Below, in pieces: positions 33,012 through 41,469 of a stretch of 45,936 nucleotides of DNA (within the stretch, counting starts at the first letter, position 1; each line of letters begins with the position of its first letter). This DNA is from Oscillospiraceae bacterium. Lineage in GTDB: Bacteria; Bacillota; Clostridia; Oscillospirales; Oscillospiraceae. Location of the stretch: contig SVLM01000014.1 in the NCBI GenBank assembly GCA_015067945.1, forward strand, positions 1 to 45,936. Reading direction: 5' to 3'. The notes below the pieces were generated by a model. It had not been told where the DNA came from, ran no database searches, and saw only the letters and a program-made list of their open reading frames with translations. A program made the position numbers and the translations under genes.

Positions 33012-34391
33012 TTAACCAATGAGCAGATTGGTCTGTGCGTACCGGAATCTGTCTTCTGCCTTGTTTCCCATCAGGAAGCCCAGGCTCAGGGTCAGCACGC
33101 CAACTCTGCCAAAGTACATATAAATAATAATCAAAATCTGTGCACCGGTGCTCAAATTCGCCGTGCCCACCGAGGAAAGTCCCACGGTCGCCAGTGCAGA
33201 CACAGTTTCGTATAATGCATCCGTGAAGCCTACCGGCGATGTGGCACTGATAAAGACGGTACCGAAAAACGCCAGACTCACCACAATCGAAACGATGGTC
33301 ATTGCGTCCATGACTTGAGCCGCCGGAACCGTACGCTTAAACACGCACACAGAACTTCGGCCTCTTGCCCGGGCAACGATAAACAGCAGCAAAACCAACA
33401 GTGTGACTGTCTTAATGCCACCTGCGGTAGAGCCGGAAGATCCGCCGATCAGCATCAGTCCCATGCTAAGTCCCTTGCCGGCAGCAGTCAACGCCCCTTG
33501 GTCAACGGACATAAATCCGGCAGTACGAACTGTCACGGATTGAAAAAAACCATTGAGGAGCTTATCCGGCACGCTCATCGGCCCTAACGTATCCGGGTTA
33601 TTCCATTCCAACAGACAGAATCCCACTGTGCCGCCCAAAAGCAACACGACGGACATCAGCAACACCAGTTTGGTGTACACGCTAAACTTCTTCCAGCTGT
33701 GGATCCGGATCACTTCTTCCCATACGAAGAAACCCAATCCGCCCAAGATCACCAAGCCGCTCAGTGTCAGCAGCACCACCGGGTCATGTTGAAATACCAT
33801 CATGCTCGCACCGGGCTGCAGGCAGCCAACGATATCAAAGCCTGCGTTACAGAAGGCAGACACCGCATGAAACACGCTCCACTTTGCAGCGTTTTCCCAA
33901 CCAAAATTCGGCAAAAAATGCAAAAACAAGATCGCCGCTCCGGTAAGCTGAATCAGCAGGCTGCCAAACAGCACCCATTTCTGCAGCCGCACCACGCTGT
34001 CCATATCGCTCATGCTCAAAGCCTGAGCCATGACCATCCGCTGGCGGACACCAACCTTCTTTCTAAGCAGCAGAATCACCAGAGATGCCGCGGTCATAAA
34101 GCCCAGGCCGCCCAACTCGATCAGACACAAGATCACCGCCTGACCAAAGCCACTCCACTGGCTCCAGGTGTCATAGAGCACCAGCCCCGTTACACAGGTA
34201 GCTGAGGTTGCTGTGAACAACGCCGGGCGAAGACCGCAGGACACACCGTTGCGGGAAGCAATCGGCAGGCTCAGCAGCAGGGTGCCCAAAGCGATAATCA
34301 AGGCAAAAGCGATGGCAATGATCTGCGTCGGTTCCAGTTTGATGCGTCCTTTCGACGCCATACGCTGAAACATCTTTTTTTGCATGGACAT
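33012..34391 (-). CDS. ktrB: Potassium transporter subunit (KtrB/TrkH type)
   Basis: A 459-aa multi-pass membrane protein of the Trk/Ktr/HKT superfamily. The four pore loops are recognisable by their filter glycines: TSATCVTGLVLYD, AVSAFCNAGFDIVG, TVRTAGFMSVD and SALATVGLSSVG. The start at 34391 follows AAAGGAGG; the longer frame lacks a site. It is the first gene of an eight-gene operon with promoter at 34442-34470. Confidence 0.94.
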   Translation of the reverse strand: MSMQKKMFQRMASKGRIKLEPTQIIAIAFALIIALGTLLLSLPIASRNGVSCGLRPALFTATSATCVTGLVLYDTWSQWSGFGQAVILCLIELGGLGFMTAASLVILLLRKKVGVRQRMVMAQALSMSDMDSVVRLQKWVLFGSLLIQLTGAAILFLHFLPNFGWENAAKWSVFHAVSAFCNAGFDIVGCLQPGASMMVFQHDPVVLLTLSGLVILGGLGFFVWEEVIRIHSWKKFSVYTKLVLLMSVVLLLGGTVGFCLLEWNNPDTLGPMSVPDKLLNGFFQSVTVRTAGFMSVDQGALTAAGKGLSMGLMLIGGSSGSTAGGIKTVTLLVLLLFIVARARGRSSVCVFKRTVPAAQVMDAMTIVSIVVSLAFFGTVFISATSPVGFTDALYETVSALATVGLSSVGTANLSTGAQILIIIYMYFGRVGVLTLSLGFLMGNKAEDRFRYAQTNLLIG

Positions 34392-34441
34392 AAGCCGCCT
34401 CCTTTCCAACATAACAGGCAATACTTCCACTATATCAATAT

Positions 34442-34470
34442 ATTATACCAAGTTTACCGGTGAAAAGCAA
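34442..34470 (-). promoter_or_regulatory. Promoter of the ktrB-rnc operon
   Basis: Minus strand: TTGCTT (34465-34470), 17-bp spacer, perfect TATAAT (34442-34447); start near 34435, 44 nt before the ktrB ATG. No riboswitch structure is evident in that short leader. Confidence 0.7.
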
Positions 34471-34488
34471 GATTTTTCTGCGTACAGC

Positions 34489-34518
34489 AAAAACAGGCCG
34501 CCATTGGCGGCCTGTTTT
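34489..34518 (-). terminator. Terminator of the glycosyltransferase gene
   Basis: AAAACAGGCCGCC / GGCGGCCTGTTTT with a 3-nt loop, located immediately after and touching the stop codon of the GT4 gene. Confidence 0.85.
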
Positions 34519-35708
34519 TATTCTTCCAGTAATTTCAGCAGCTTTTCCAGGTACTGCTTTTTATCGTTCACATAGGCACGGGCTTTGCTCTTGCGTCCCA
34601 TAGCTTCCCGAAGTGCCTGATCCGACGCCAGCCTGTTCATAGCCTTTGTCAAGTCTTCCACAAAGCTTTCTCCTCTGGGAACCTCGATGGCATATTCAGG
34701 CGTTATGTTTTCCGGAATGCCGCCGGAGTCGCTAACAATCAGGGCTTTTCCGGCTGCCATGCCTTCCAAAACCACCAGTCCGCAGGCCTCTCCCATGATG
34801 GACGGAACCACGACCACGTCCGCACAGGCATATTGCTGCGGGATGCTGCCATATTCCACATAGCCAGTGAAAATGATCTTATCCTCGATGCCCGCCGAAA
34901 GCTCTCTCAGCTGTTGCATAAAAGGCGTTTCTGCATTGGAGCTAAACCATTTCGCTCCCACAATCAGCAGCTTTGCATTTTCATGCTTTTCCGACACCCG
35001 GATAAAGGCCTCGATCAGCTCCTTGACACCCTTTCCCGGCGTGATTCTGCCAACATAGGCAAAGACCACATCCGAAGGCTGGATGCCGTACATTTCCCGC
35101 AGGCTATCCCGGACCTCCGGGGGCGTTTGCATGAACTTGTCCACATCAATCACATTTCGCAGAACCGCAACCTGATTCGCGTCGGGGTCAATGGTCAGCA
35201 CCCGTTCCTTGATATAATCACTGACCGCAAAAACCTTTGTGCAGCCTTTGAGAATCTTATCCGACAGATGATAGGACTTGCACAGAAAATCATTGTGCAT
35301 ATGCAGCAGGATCTCAGCTCTCACCTTTTTCCGTAAATACGGCACATATTCAGCACGGTTTTCCACCAAAACACAGTCAAATTCCCGCTGATTGATCACT
35401 TTTGCAACATCAATCAAATACGGATGAATCTGGAACACCGCTCCAAACCGCAATTTTCGGAAAACGCGGTTTGTAAAGTCCGTGATAGCGGACAAACGTT
35501 TCCGTCTTTTGATGTACACAAATTCCGTGTTCTTATAGTTCTGTGCTTCCCTTTTGGCCTCTTGATCATCTACGGAAAAAACCGTTAATTCCGCCTTTTT
35601 CTCTACTTCATTATCTTCCACCAGAAAATGAATCAGAGTCTCGACAGCTCCACCCTTTACAGGAGGCAATGGCATAGTGTCATATGACACAATCACAATT
35701 CTCTTCAT
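34518..35708 (-). CDS. Glycosyltransferase family 4 protein
   Basis: A 396-aa GT-B fold retaining glycosyltransferase for a cell-surface glycan. It starts MKRIVIVSYDTMPLPPVKGGAVET, with the acceptor-side glycine-rich motif typical of GT4. The donor-side domain has VGRITPGKGVKELIEAF and the EX7E-like EACGLVVLEGMAAG. Start 35708 is favoured by GGAG 6 nt upstream. No signal or TM segment. It is 36 nt behind the second chromate transporter and may be co-transcribed. Substrate is unknown. Confidence 0.9.
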   Translation of the reverse strand: MKRIVIVSYDTMPLPPVKGGAVETLIHFLVEDNEVEKKAELTVFSVDDQEAKREAQNYKNTEFVYIKRRKRLSAITDFTNRVFRKLRFGAVFQIHPYLIDVAKVINQREFDCVLVENRAEYVPYLRKKVRAEILLHMHNDFLCKSYHLSDKILKGCTKVFAVSDYIKERVLTIDPDANQVAVLRNVIDVDKFMQTPPEVRDSLREMYGIQPSDVVFAYVGRITPGKGVKELIEAFIRVSEKHENAKLLIVGAKWFSSNAETPFMQQLRELSAGIEDKIIFTGYVEYGSIPQQYACADVVVVPSIMGEACGLVVLEGMAAGKALIVSDSGGIPENITPEYAIEVPRGESFVEDLTKAMNRLASDQALREAMGRKSKARAYVNDKKQYLEKLLKLLEE

Positions 35709-35744
35709 ACCGTTCTCCAAAAAACTTATTTACTCCAGGCTGTT

Positions 35745-36335
35745 TCAGAGCAGATATCCGGCCGCAGCACCCAGCACCGCAGACAGGCAAATCAGAACAA
35801 TGGGATGCACTTTCCTGAATGCCAGCACCAGCATCACCGCAAAAATTACCAGCGATACATAGAATTCCGTCTGAGAAAACACTGCCAAAGTCAGTCCCGC
35901 CGGGAAAAACACTGTCAGGAACACAGACAAAATCGCTCCGCCGATCAAACCGACCACCGCAGGCTTCAAGCCCGTCATGCAACCCTTGACCAGTCGGCTT
36001 TCCCGGAACTTATCATAGCACTTGGCCACGATCAGAATGACGATAACACTGGGCAATACCACACCCATAGTGGCACAGAAAGAGCCGAAGACGGACATCA
36101 GCCAGCCATCCTCCCGGCCACCTGCCACAGAGCCAATATAGGTGGCCATATTGATAGCAAAAGGACCAGGGGTAGATTCGCTGACTGCAACAAAGTTGAT
36201 CAAAGCTTCCTTGCTGATCAGATCGCTCCAACGCAGCAGAACCTGCTCCTGGATCATGGGCAGCATGGCATAGCCACCGCCAAAGGTGACCGCACCGATC
36301 ATAAAGAAGGTCAAAAACACCTCAAGAAAAATCAT
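35745..36335 (-). CDS. Chromate transporter family protein, half-size (second copy)
   Basis: A 196-aa CHR-family protein, the short form. It has about six hydrophobic segments; the hallmark FGGGYAMLPMIQEQVL is at residues about 19-34, and STPGPFAINMATYIG follows. Family members export chromate in resistant bacteria; other substrates are likely in species without chromate exposure. It overlaps the first copy by ATGA (36332-36335), fitting a heterodimeric transporter. Confidence 0.92.
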   Translation of the reverse strand: MIFLEVFLTFFMIGAVTFGGGYAMLPMIQEQVLLRWSDLISKEALINFVAVSESTPGPFAINMATYIGSVAGGREDGWLMSVFGSFCATMGVVLPSVIVILIVAKCYDKFRESRLVKGCMTGLKPAVVGLIGGAILSVFLTVFFPAGLTLAVFSQTEFYVSLVIFAVMLVLAFRKVHPIVLICLSAVLGAAAGYLL

Positions 36336-36892
36336 TTGCTGCCCCTCCTTTCCAGATATCTGGATGTGACCAGTCCAAAAACAGCACAGCCGATAATCAC
36401 GAACAGCACATTGATATCAAAAAATGCTGTCAGAACGAAAGAACCGGCCATGACCACATAAGCAGGCCACCCCTTGGGGCTCTTCTTATACAGCGTCCAC
36501 AAGGACTTACACAAAAGTGCCAGCACACCTGCACGGATGCCGTTAAAGGCATAACGTACCGCCTCCAGCTCCTGAAACTGCCGCAACACGAAGGACAAAC
36601 ACAGAATAATCACAAAACTGGGTAAAACTACGCCCAAAGTGGCCAGCACAGAACCCAATACACCTGCTGCCCGGTAACCGACAAAAGTTGCGGAATTGAT
36701 TGCAATGGGGCCGGGGGTGGATTCGGCAATGGCCAAAATCTCCAATATGTCATCGTCGCTGATCCAGCCATGATTTTCCACTGCTTCTTTTTGAATCAGC
36801 GGGATCATGGCATAGCCGCCGCCAAAGGTGAAGGCACCAATCTTAAAAAAAGCGGCAAATATCTGAAACAGATCCTTTGCTGAACGCTTCAT
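36332..36892 (-). CDS. Chromate transporter family protein, half-size (first copy)
   Basis: A 186-aa CHR-family protein, paralogous to the next gene: FGGGYAMIPLIQKEAVEN near residue 23 and STPGPIAINSATFVGYRAAG. About five to six TM segments. The ribosome binding site GGGGAGG is upstream. Short CHR proteins work in pairs with opposite membrane topology. It follows the NifX-like gene by 17 nt. Confidence 0.92.
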   Translation of the reverse strand: MKRSAKDLFQIFAAFFKIGAFTFGGGYAMIPLIQKEAVENHGWISDDDILEILAIAESTPGPIAINSATFVGYRAAGVLGSVLATLGVVLPSFVIILCLSFVLRQFQELEAVRYAFNGIRAGVLALLCKSLWTLYKKSPKGWPAYVVMAGSFVLTAFFDINVLFVIIGCAVFGLVTSRYLERRGSK

Positions 36893-36909
36893 ACGATTCC
36901 TCCCCTATC

Positions 36910-37308
36910 TTAGTGACAGCTGTGGCTGCCACAGCCGTGACTACCGCAGGTATGTCCTTCGCCATGATGGGAATCGTGGTGGCTGCACTGGGCACAGGGA
37001 TCATAATTCAAGATACCGGCAGCGAAGGCCTCCGCAGCTTCGTCTGCGTCGCCAAAGACGCCGCCGTAGACAGCAATGCCCGCCTCTGCCAATGCACTGC
37101 GGGCACCGCCGCCAATGCCGCCGCAGATCAGGGCGTCCACGCCCAAATCCGCCAAAAATCCTGCCAACGCACCATGACCGCTGCCGTTGGTGTCCACCAC
37201 CTGGGATGCTACGATCTTACCGTCGGCAATCTCGTACAGCTTAAAGGCCGCAGTGTGGCCAAAGTGCTGATAAATCAAACCAGCTTCGTATGTAACCGCA
37301 ATTTTCAT
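36910..37308 (-). CDS. NifX/NifB-type dinitrogenase iron-molybdenum cofactor domain protein with His/Cys tail
   Basis: A 132-aa protein of the NifX/NifB C-terminal-like family (PF02579-type fold): MKIAVTYEAGLIYQHFGHTAAF, DGKIVASQVV, and GVDALICGGIGGGARSAL. After about residue 105 there is a tail very rich in His and Cys (e.g. CSHHDSHHGEGH, CGSHGCGSHSCH), a likely metal-binding segment. No nitrogenase is in view, so a metal or oxyanion role linked to the adjacent transporters is more likely. Promoter at 37378-37406. Confidence 0.88.
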   Translation of the reverse strand: MKIAVTYEAGLIYQHFGHTAAFKLYEIADGKIVASQVVDTNGSGHGALAGFLADLGVDALICGGIGGGARSALAEAGIAVYGGVFGDADEAAEAFAAGILNYDPCAQCSHHDSHHGEGHTCGSHGCGSHSCH

Positions 37309-37327
37309 AATAACTCCTCCTCAGAAA

Positions 37328-37355
37328 ACAAGGCACTGCAGCTACAGTGCCTTGT
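37328..37355 (-). terminator. Hairpin between lemA and the NifX-like gene
   Basis: ACAAGGCACTG / CAGTGCCTTGT, 6-nt loop, followed on the minus strand by TTTTC and then the ribosome binding site of the NifX-like gene. It is a terminator for lemA; because a promoter-like sequence is upstream, it may also act as a leader element. Confidence 0.65.
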
Positions 37356-37377
37356 AAAATCCATGTTCCAGGGCTTT

Positions 37378-37406
37378 ATTATATCCGCTTTGCTATCCGA
37401 TTTCAA
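37378..37406 (-). promoter_or_regulatory. Possible promoter of the NifX-like/chromate operon
   Basis: Minus strand: TTGAAA (37401-37406), 17-bp spacer, perfect TATAAT (37378-37383); start near 37371. It lies at the end of lemA, upstream of the hairpin at 37328-37355. Confidence 0.55.
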
Positions 37407-38075
37407 TCAGAAAAATACAGATTTTGCCTTTTCCTTGATCTCCTTGGATGCCACAAAGGGAATACGGGTGGTGTAACCATTCTTGGCAGCAACGATCTTC
37501 TTGGTGGGCCACTCAAAGATGTCCTTGTTCCACTGATTGATAGTATCGTTATACAGCTCTCTTGCTGCAGTAATTTCTCTTTGCAGGTACATATTCTGCT
37601 GCATAGCGTCTGCAATTTCACGGTGAGCCTGCAGATCCGGATAGTTTTCGATCGCCACATTGATATCTCTGGAGATGGTTTCGATCTGGCCGCCGATTTC
37701 GTTTCGGTCTGCATCCACATCGCCGGAGTGTCCGGAACGGAATTTGGCGATATTCTCAAAGGTGCTCTTATCCAGATCGATTGCCTTATCCAGCAGCCGG
37801 GCACAGTTTTGCAGCACCATGACTCTCTGTTCCAGATAATTGTCGATCTGAGAGGCATTTCTTTGGATTTTCTGCTGCAGCTGGTCAAAATGCTTCTGGG
37901 CACGAATCTTCATCAGCAGGAAAATAACACCGGGCAGAATGCCGCAGACCCACAGCAGGATTTCAAAAATCTTGGAACCTACGCCCACCTCGGCGGGGAT
38001 TTTTTTGACGATAACATTGGTATCGAGCCCCTCTTCTCTGATTTCGGGATTCAGTTCATCCAATTGATTTGCCAT
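37407..38075 (-). CDS. LemA family protein
   Basis: A 222-aa LemA-family protein. It has a TM segment at about residues 41-60 (FEILLWVCGILPGVIFLLM) and a long helical part typical of the family (e.g. FRSGHSGDVDADRNEIGGQI; AREYNDT-like LYNDTINQWN). Topology would place the helices on one side of the membrane; function is unknown in bacteria. AAAGGAG precedes the ATG. It follows a 537-aa unknown protein by 15 nt. Confidence 0.88.
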   Translation of the reverse strand: MANQLDELNPEIREEGLDTNVIVKKIPAEVGVGSKIFEILLWVCGILPGVIFLLMKIRAQKHFDQLQQKIQRNASQIDNYLEQRVMVLQNCARLLDKAIDLDKSTFENIAKFRSGHSGDVDADRNEIGGQIETISRDINVAIENYPDLQAHREIADAMQQNMYLQREITAARELYNDTINQWNKDIFEWPTKKIVAAKNGYTTRIPFVASKEIKEKAKSVFF

Positions 38076-38090
38076 AACAATTTCTCCTTT

Positions 38091-39704
38091 TTATTTAGAT
38101 TGGAATATGCACAGGCCATTACGCCTTGCCATTACAGATTTTTCTTTTGCAATTTCATTTGTGGAAACATAGAAATGGTTGCTTGCTTCCAGGGGCAGAT
38201 AATCGTCCCACTCCACAGGGACATTGTGAAAACGTCCGTCGCCGCCGTACATGGGGATGATATCCACTCTCTTTTCGATATCGTAGGAATAGGCGGTGAT
38301 GCAGGTTTCGTCGATGCCGTTTTCCGAGCCGACAAAGGACGATTTCAAAATTGCTTTTGTCTTTGTATTGGGATGGACGACCTGACGGCAGTCAAGGGCA
38401 TTTGCCAAGACCTCACATTCCTTCAGTGCATACAGCTGTGCATAATCCGGAATTGGTTTCAGGGAATGCACCGGTCTTTCCTGATAGATCGGAATCGCCA
38501 GGAGCGGGGCAAAATCGAAATATACTGCCTTGAAAAACGCCATATTCTTTCCAACGAAATTCTCTTTGATCATGTCAAAGGAGTAGGACACATAGTCCTT
38601 TGGCAGCAGATTGATCGCTCTTCCCTGGCTGTGATCCGTTACGATTCGATTGGTGCGTTTGGTCTTGACGAAGGTAAAATCATCGCCATAGCCAAGCTTA
38701 GAACGGATCAGTGCCACCATATTGGTCTGAGCCAAGGGTGTAAACAGCGTACGGAACTGGACTTCATCCGTTCTGTCCAGTGCGTCAAACATGACTTCAA
38801 AATCCGAATTGGACATGCTCATAAAGTCGCTGTTTTGGCTGATGGCCTTCTCGGTTTTCCTTTGCAGCTTCTTTTCGCCCCGTTTCACGAGTCTGTCAAT
38901 TGCCTTTTCGCTCTTCTGCTCCAAATGGGAGGCATCGCGGCTGAAGGACAGATCCGGGCCCCCCTGAGCACAGTAGTTTAATATAACCCGTGTGTTGTAA
39001 AAAGGCTTTGGCTTTGTAACGGTGGCGTGCAGCGTTTCGGACTTTGTCCGGGTTTTCAGCTTGCCATCGGAGTCCCGGTAGGTCTCCGTCCAGTAAACGG
39101 TCTTGTAGCCGTGATAGGTCTCCATGCCCATGGTATGTATGACCTTGTTTTCAAACAAAAACGGATTTTCGTTATAGTGACCGGCCAGCACATCCAGAGT
39201 AGATTGCTCGTCGTCCTTCCCTTCGCTGAAATCGTAATTGATTCTCATATCCGCTTCCTGCTTTGCCGAGAAGCATTCTTCAAAGCTAAGCAAGGGCATC
39301 GTGGTTTCAATCAGGCGGAGTGCATCCCTGTCGGTAAAAAGCCTGTTCAGCGGAAGCATCTGCTTTTCCGCCTCTGCAAGCAATTCGTCCGCACGCCGGT
39401 CCGCTTCTGTAATTTCAGTTCGGAGTGCGCGGATTTTGGGCGTCATTTTTAGAATCACAAGGGGGATCAGGATCACTGTAAGGCACATCAGCACCCTGAA
39501 AAACCTGAGCCAATTGTATTTTCGAGTCAGCTTGGTTAAATTCTCCTTGTATTCGTTATAGAGTCGCACCGTTTCCCGGTTTTGCTCTACATTCACGCCG
39601 GACCGCTGCACAAGCTCCTCAAAAAATCGATTAGCGTTGTCACAGTGCCGGTCCCGGAGCTTGCTGCCAAACTCTTCCAAAGGATTAAATATCACCGCGT
39701 TCAT
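38091..39704 (-). CDS. Unrecognised LemA-partner membrane protein (537 aa)
   Basis: A 537-aa protein of a family I do not recognise. There is no signal peptide; one or two hydrophobic segments at about residues 66-86 (FFRVLMCLTVILIPLVIL) follow a helical N-terminus and precede a large soluble C-terminal part with many Tyr and aromatic residues. Large membrane-anchored proteins next to LemA are common, so this may form a complex with it. Start 39704 has a GGGG-rich site. The pair shares the promoter at 39725-39753. Confidence 0.75.
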   Translation of the reverse strand: MNAVIFNPLEEFGSKLRDRHCDNANRFFEELVQRSGVNVEQNRETVRLYNEYKENLTKLTRKYNWLRFFRVLMCLTVILIPLVILKMTPKIRALRTEITEADRRADELLAEAEKQMLPLNRLFTDRDALRLIETTMPLLSFEECFSAKQEADMRINYDFSEGKDDEQSTLDVLAGHYNENPFLFENKVIHTMGMETYHGYKTVYWTETYRDSDGKLKTRTKSETLHATVTKPKPFYNTRVILNYCAQGGPDLSFSRDASHLEQKSEKAIDRLVKRGEKKLQRKTEKAISQNSDFMSMSNSDFEVMFDALDRTDEVQFRTLFTPLAQTNMVALIRSKLGYGDDFTFVKTKRTNRIVTDHSQGRAINLLPKDYVSYSFDMIKENFVGKNMAFFKAVYFDFAPLLAIPIYQERPVHSLKPIPDYAQLYALKECEVLANALDCRQVVHPNTKTKAILKSSFVGSENGIDETCITAYSYDIEKRVDIIPMYGGDGRFHNVPVEWDDYLPLEASNHFYVSTNEIAKEKSVMARRNGLCIFQSK

Positions 39705-39724
39705 ATATTCACCCCTTTCTCGAC

Positions 39725-39753
39725 ATTATACTACCTTTTTATTACAATGTAAA
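39725..39753 (-). promoter_or_regulatory. Promoter of the lemA operon
   Basis: Minus strand: TTTACA (39748-39753), 17-bp spacer, perfect TATAAT (39725-39730); start near 39718. Confidence 0.75.
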
Positions 39754-39809
39754 GAGGAGAAGTCCATCGCATATGCAAATCGTTATAGCTCACGAAGATT
39801 GCGAGAACA

Positions 39810-39838
39810 TTGAGATTTTGGTTGTTTTATGCTATAAT
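39810..39838 (+). promoter_or_regulatory. Promoter of the TetR operon
   Basis: Plus strand: TTGAGA (39810-39815), 17-bp spacer, perfect TATAAT (39833-39838); start near 39845, about 100 nt before the first ATG. Confidence 0.65.
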
Positions 39839-39852
39839 TTTTGTGATATTAT

Positions 39853-39888
39853 TTGAAATCAACACAATCAACAAATCGTGTTGTTCAA
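39853..39888 (+). promoter_or_regulatory. Imperfect dyad, possible TetR operator
   Basis: TTGAAATCAACAC and GTGTTGTTCAA are near-perfect inverted arms around an AT-rich centre, just downstream of the predicted start. The TetR-type regulator is encoded in the same operon, so autoregulation is plausible; the dyad could instead be an mRNA hairpin. Confidence 0.45.
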
Positions 39889-39944
39889 TATACCTCCTTG
39901 TATTGATAAAATAGCATTGTAAAAATCAAAAGGAGGTTCTTAAT

Positions 39945-40286
39945 ATGAACACAGACAAAATTTTAGCAGAATCAATCGCAAAGGACTATGCACCCAAAGA
40001 GGACTCAAAAATTGTTGCCCTGAAAAAACTGGACAACCGTGCAAAACTCCCTGCCACTGTTTTCACTTACTCTTGGGGCATTGTATTTGCACTTGTTTTC
40101 GGCACAGGTATGTCCCTGGCCATGCAAGTTATCGGAAACAGTATGATGCTTGGTATCGTAGTCGGTATCGTTGGTCTGATCGGCTGCGGTGTGAATTATC
40201 CGATTTATAAGAAATTGCTTGAAAAAGGTAAGGCAAAATATGCCTATGAAATCGTGCAACTCGCAAAAGAAATCGCGGACAAATAA
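39945..40286 (+). CDS. Small two-TM membrane protein (113 aa)
   Basis: A 113-aa protein: an acidic/basic N-terminal part (about 1-35), two closely spaced hydrophobic segments (about 38-60 and 65-85) with the short NYPIYKKLLEKGK link, then a helical C-terminus. AAGGAGG precedes the ATG. I recall similar Firmicutes proteins carrying unsupported enzyme labels, but I see no enzymatic motif. It leads a TetR-family gene by 24 nt and is likely what the regulator controls. Confidence 0.75.
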   Translation: MNTDKILAESIAKDYAPKEDSKIVALKKLDNRAKLPATVFTYSWGIVFALVFGTGMSLAMQVIGNSMMLGIVVGIVGLIGCGVNYPIYKKLLEKGKAKYAYEIVQLAKEIADK

Positions 40287-40310
40287 AGTAATATTGCAAG
40301 GAGTGGTAAT

Positions 40311-40907
40311 ATGAATAAATCGGAAAGCAAATATTTTAATACTGCCACGAAAATGGACCTTGCCTTGGTTTCCTTGCTGAAAGAGAAACCGTTTGAATAC
40401 ATTACTGTGAGTGAGATTTGCAAAACGGCAGGGGTAAATCGCTCCACCTTTTACTTGCATTATGAAACTATCGGCGATTTGCTAAATGAAACAACACGAT
40501 ACTTGTTAGATGAGTTTTTGTCATATTTTGCAACCGATACACAGTCAGTAGTGCTCAATCTTATGGACTGCGAACTGAATGAATTGGTGTTTATTTGCGA
40601 TAAGTATCTAACACCATATTTCGCCTATATCAAAGACCACAAAGAAGTATTTAAGGTTGCATTGGCACAAAATAAAATTTTGGGTTTTGAAGATGTGTAT
40701 AAGCGAATGTTTGAAAACATATTCAATCCGATTCTGGAGAGATTTCACTATCCGTCAGACATTAGACAATATGTGATGATGTACTATCTAAATGGTATCA
40801 ATGCCATAATTGTTGAATGGTTAAAAAATGGGTGTGATAAGTCAACCGATGAAATATCTAAAATAATCGCCATCTGTATTTATGGGAAAGATAATGCGAA
40901 TGGATAG
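40311..40907 (+). CDS. TetR/AcrR-family transcriptional regulator
   Basis: A 198-aa regulator. The N-terminal helix-turn-helix covers about residues 12-55 (YITVSEICKTAGVNRSTFYLHYETIGDLL); the C-terminal ligand-binding part is helical. Such proteins usually repress their own operon and adjacent genes until a ligand binds. The site AAGGAG precedes the ATG. It overlaps or abuts the next gene, whose start lies within its last codons. Confidence 0.92.
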   Translation: MNKSESKYFNTATKMDLALVSLLKEKPFEYITVSEICKTAGVNRSTFYLHYETIGDLLNETTRYLLDEFLSYFATDTQSVVLNLMDCELNELVFICDKYLTPYFAYIKDHKEVFKVALAQNKILGFEDVYKRMFENIFNPILERFHYPSDIRQYVMMYYLNGINAIIVEWLKNGCDKSTDEISKIIAICIYGKDNANG

Positions 40908-41469
40908 GACGCTAAAACTCGCACTTGTAAGTTTGTTATTCAATATGGTGTATAGTGCCTATCACATTATTTTTGGCATAACAACACACTCGTGGTGGTT
41001 TTTTACAATCGGTATTTACTATGCAATATTGAGTATTGTCCGCTTTGTAGTTCTTAGGCACAAAGGCAAGAAATACTTTGTCATTCGATTTACTGGAATC
41101 ATGTTGATGGTTCTATCCCTATCGCTCGTTGGAACAGTCATCCTTGCTTTTGTAAAAGATAGAGGCACCGTATTCCATTTGATTATTATGCTTGCGATTG
41201 CAGTCTATGCTTTTACCAAAATCACACTTGCTACAATAAACTGGATTAAGGCACGAAAAAGCAAATCGGTAAAATTGATAACATTACGAAATATATCCTT
41301 TGCCGATGCGTTTGTTTCTATATTTTCTTTGCAAAGGTCTATGCTTGTATCCTTTGAGGGAATGACGGATATGGAAATCCGTATTATGAATGTCGCAACT
41401 GGTTCTGCGGTGTGTATCATCGTTTTTCTGCTTGGGCTAAATCTTTTGCACACAAAAAACACCCTATGA
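40894..41469 (+). CDS. Hypothetical multi-pass membrane protein (191 aa)
   Basis: A roughly 191-aa protein with five to six hydrophobic segments (VSLLFNMVYSAYHIIFGI, WFFTIGIYYAILSIVRF, MLMVLSLSLVGTVILAF and others) and a basic cytoplasmic loop (KARKSKSVK). No family is recognised. The start is uncertain (40882, 40894 or 40900); 40894 fits the GGGAAAG upstream best. It begins inside the TetR gene end, so they are coupled. It ends at a hairpin (41458-41491). Confidence 0.7.
   Translation: MRMDRTLKLALVSLLFNMVYSAYHIIFGITTHSWWFFTIGIYYAILSIVRFVVLRHKGKKYFVIRFTGIMLMVLSLSLVGTVILAFVKDRGTVFHLIIMLAIAVYAFTKITLATINWIKARKSKSVKLITLRNISFADAFVSIFSLQRSMLVSFEGMTDMEIRIMNVATGSAVCIIVFLLGLNLLHTKNTL

Noticed and set aside
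36910..37308. Nitrogen fixation cluster
   Set aside because: Only a NifX-fold protein is present, without nifHDK or nifB radical-SAM genes.
37347..38981. Plus-strand frame opposite lemA and its partner
   Set aside because: Antisense to two genes with good ribosome binding sites and a shared promoter.
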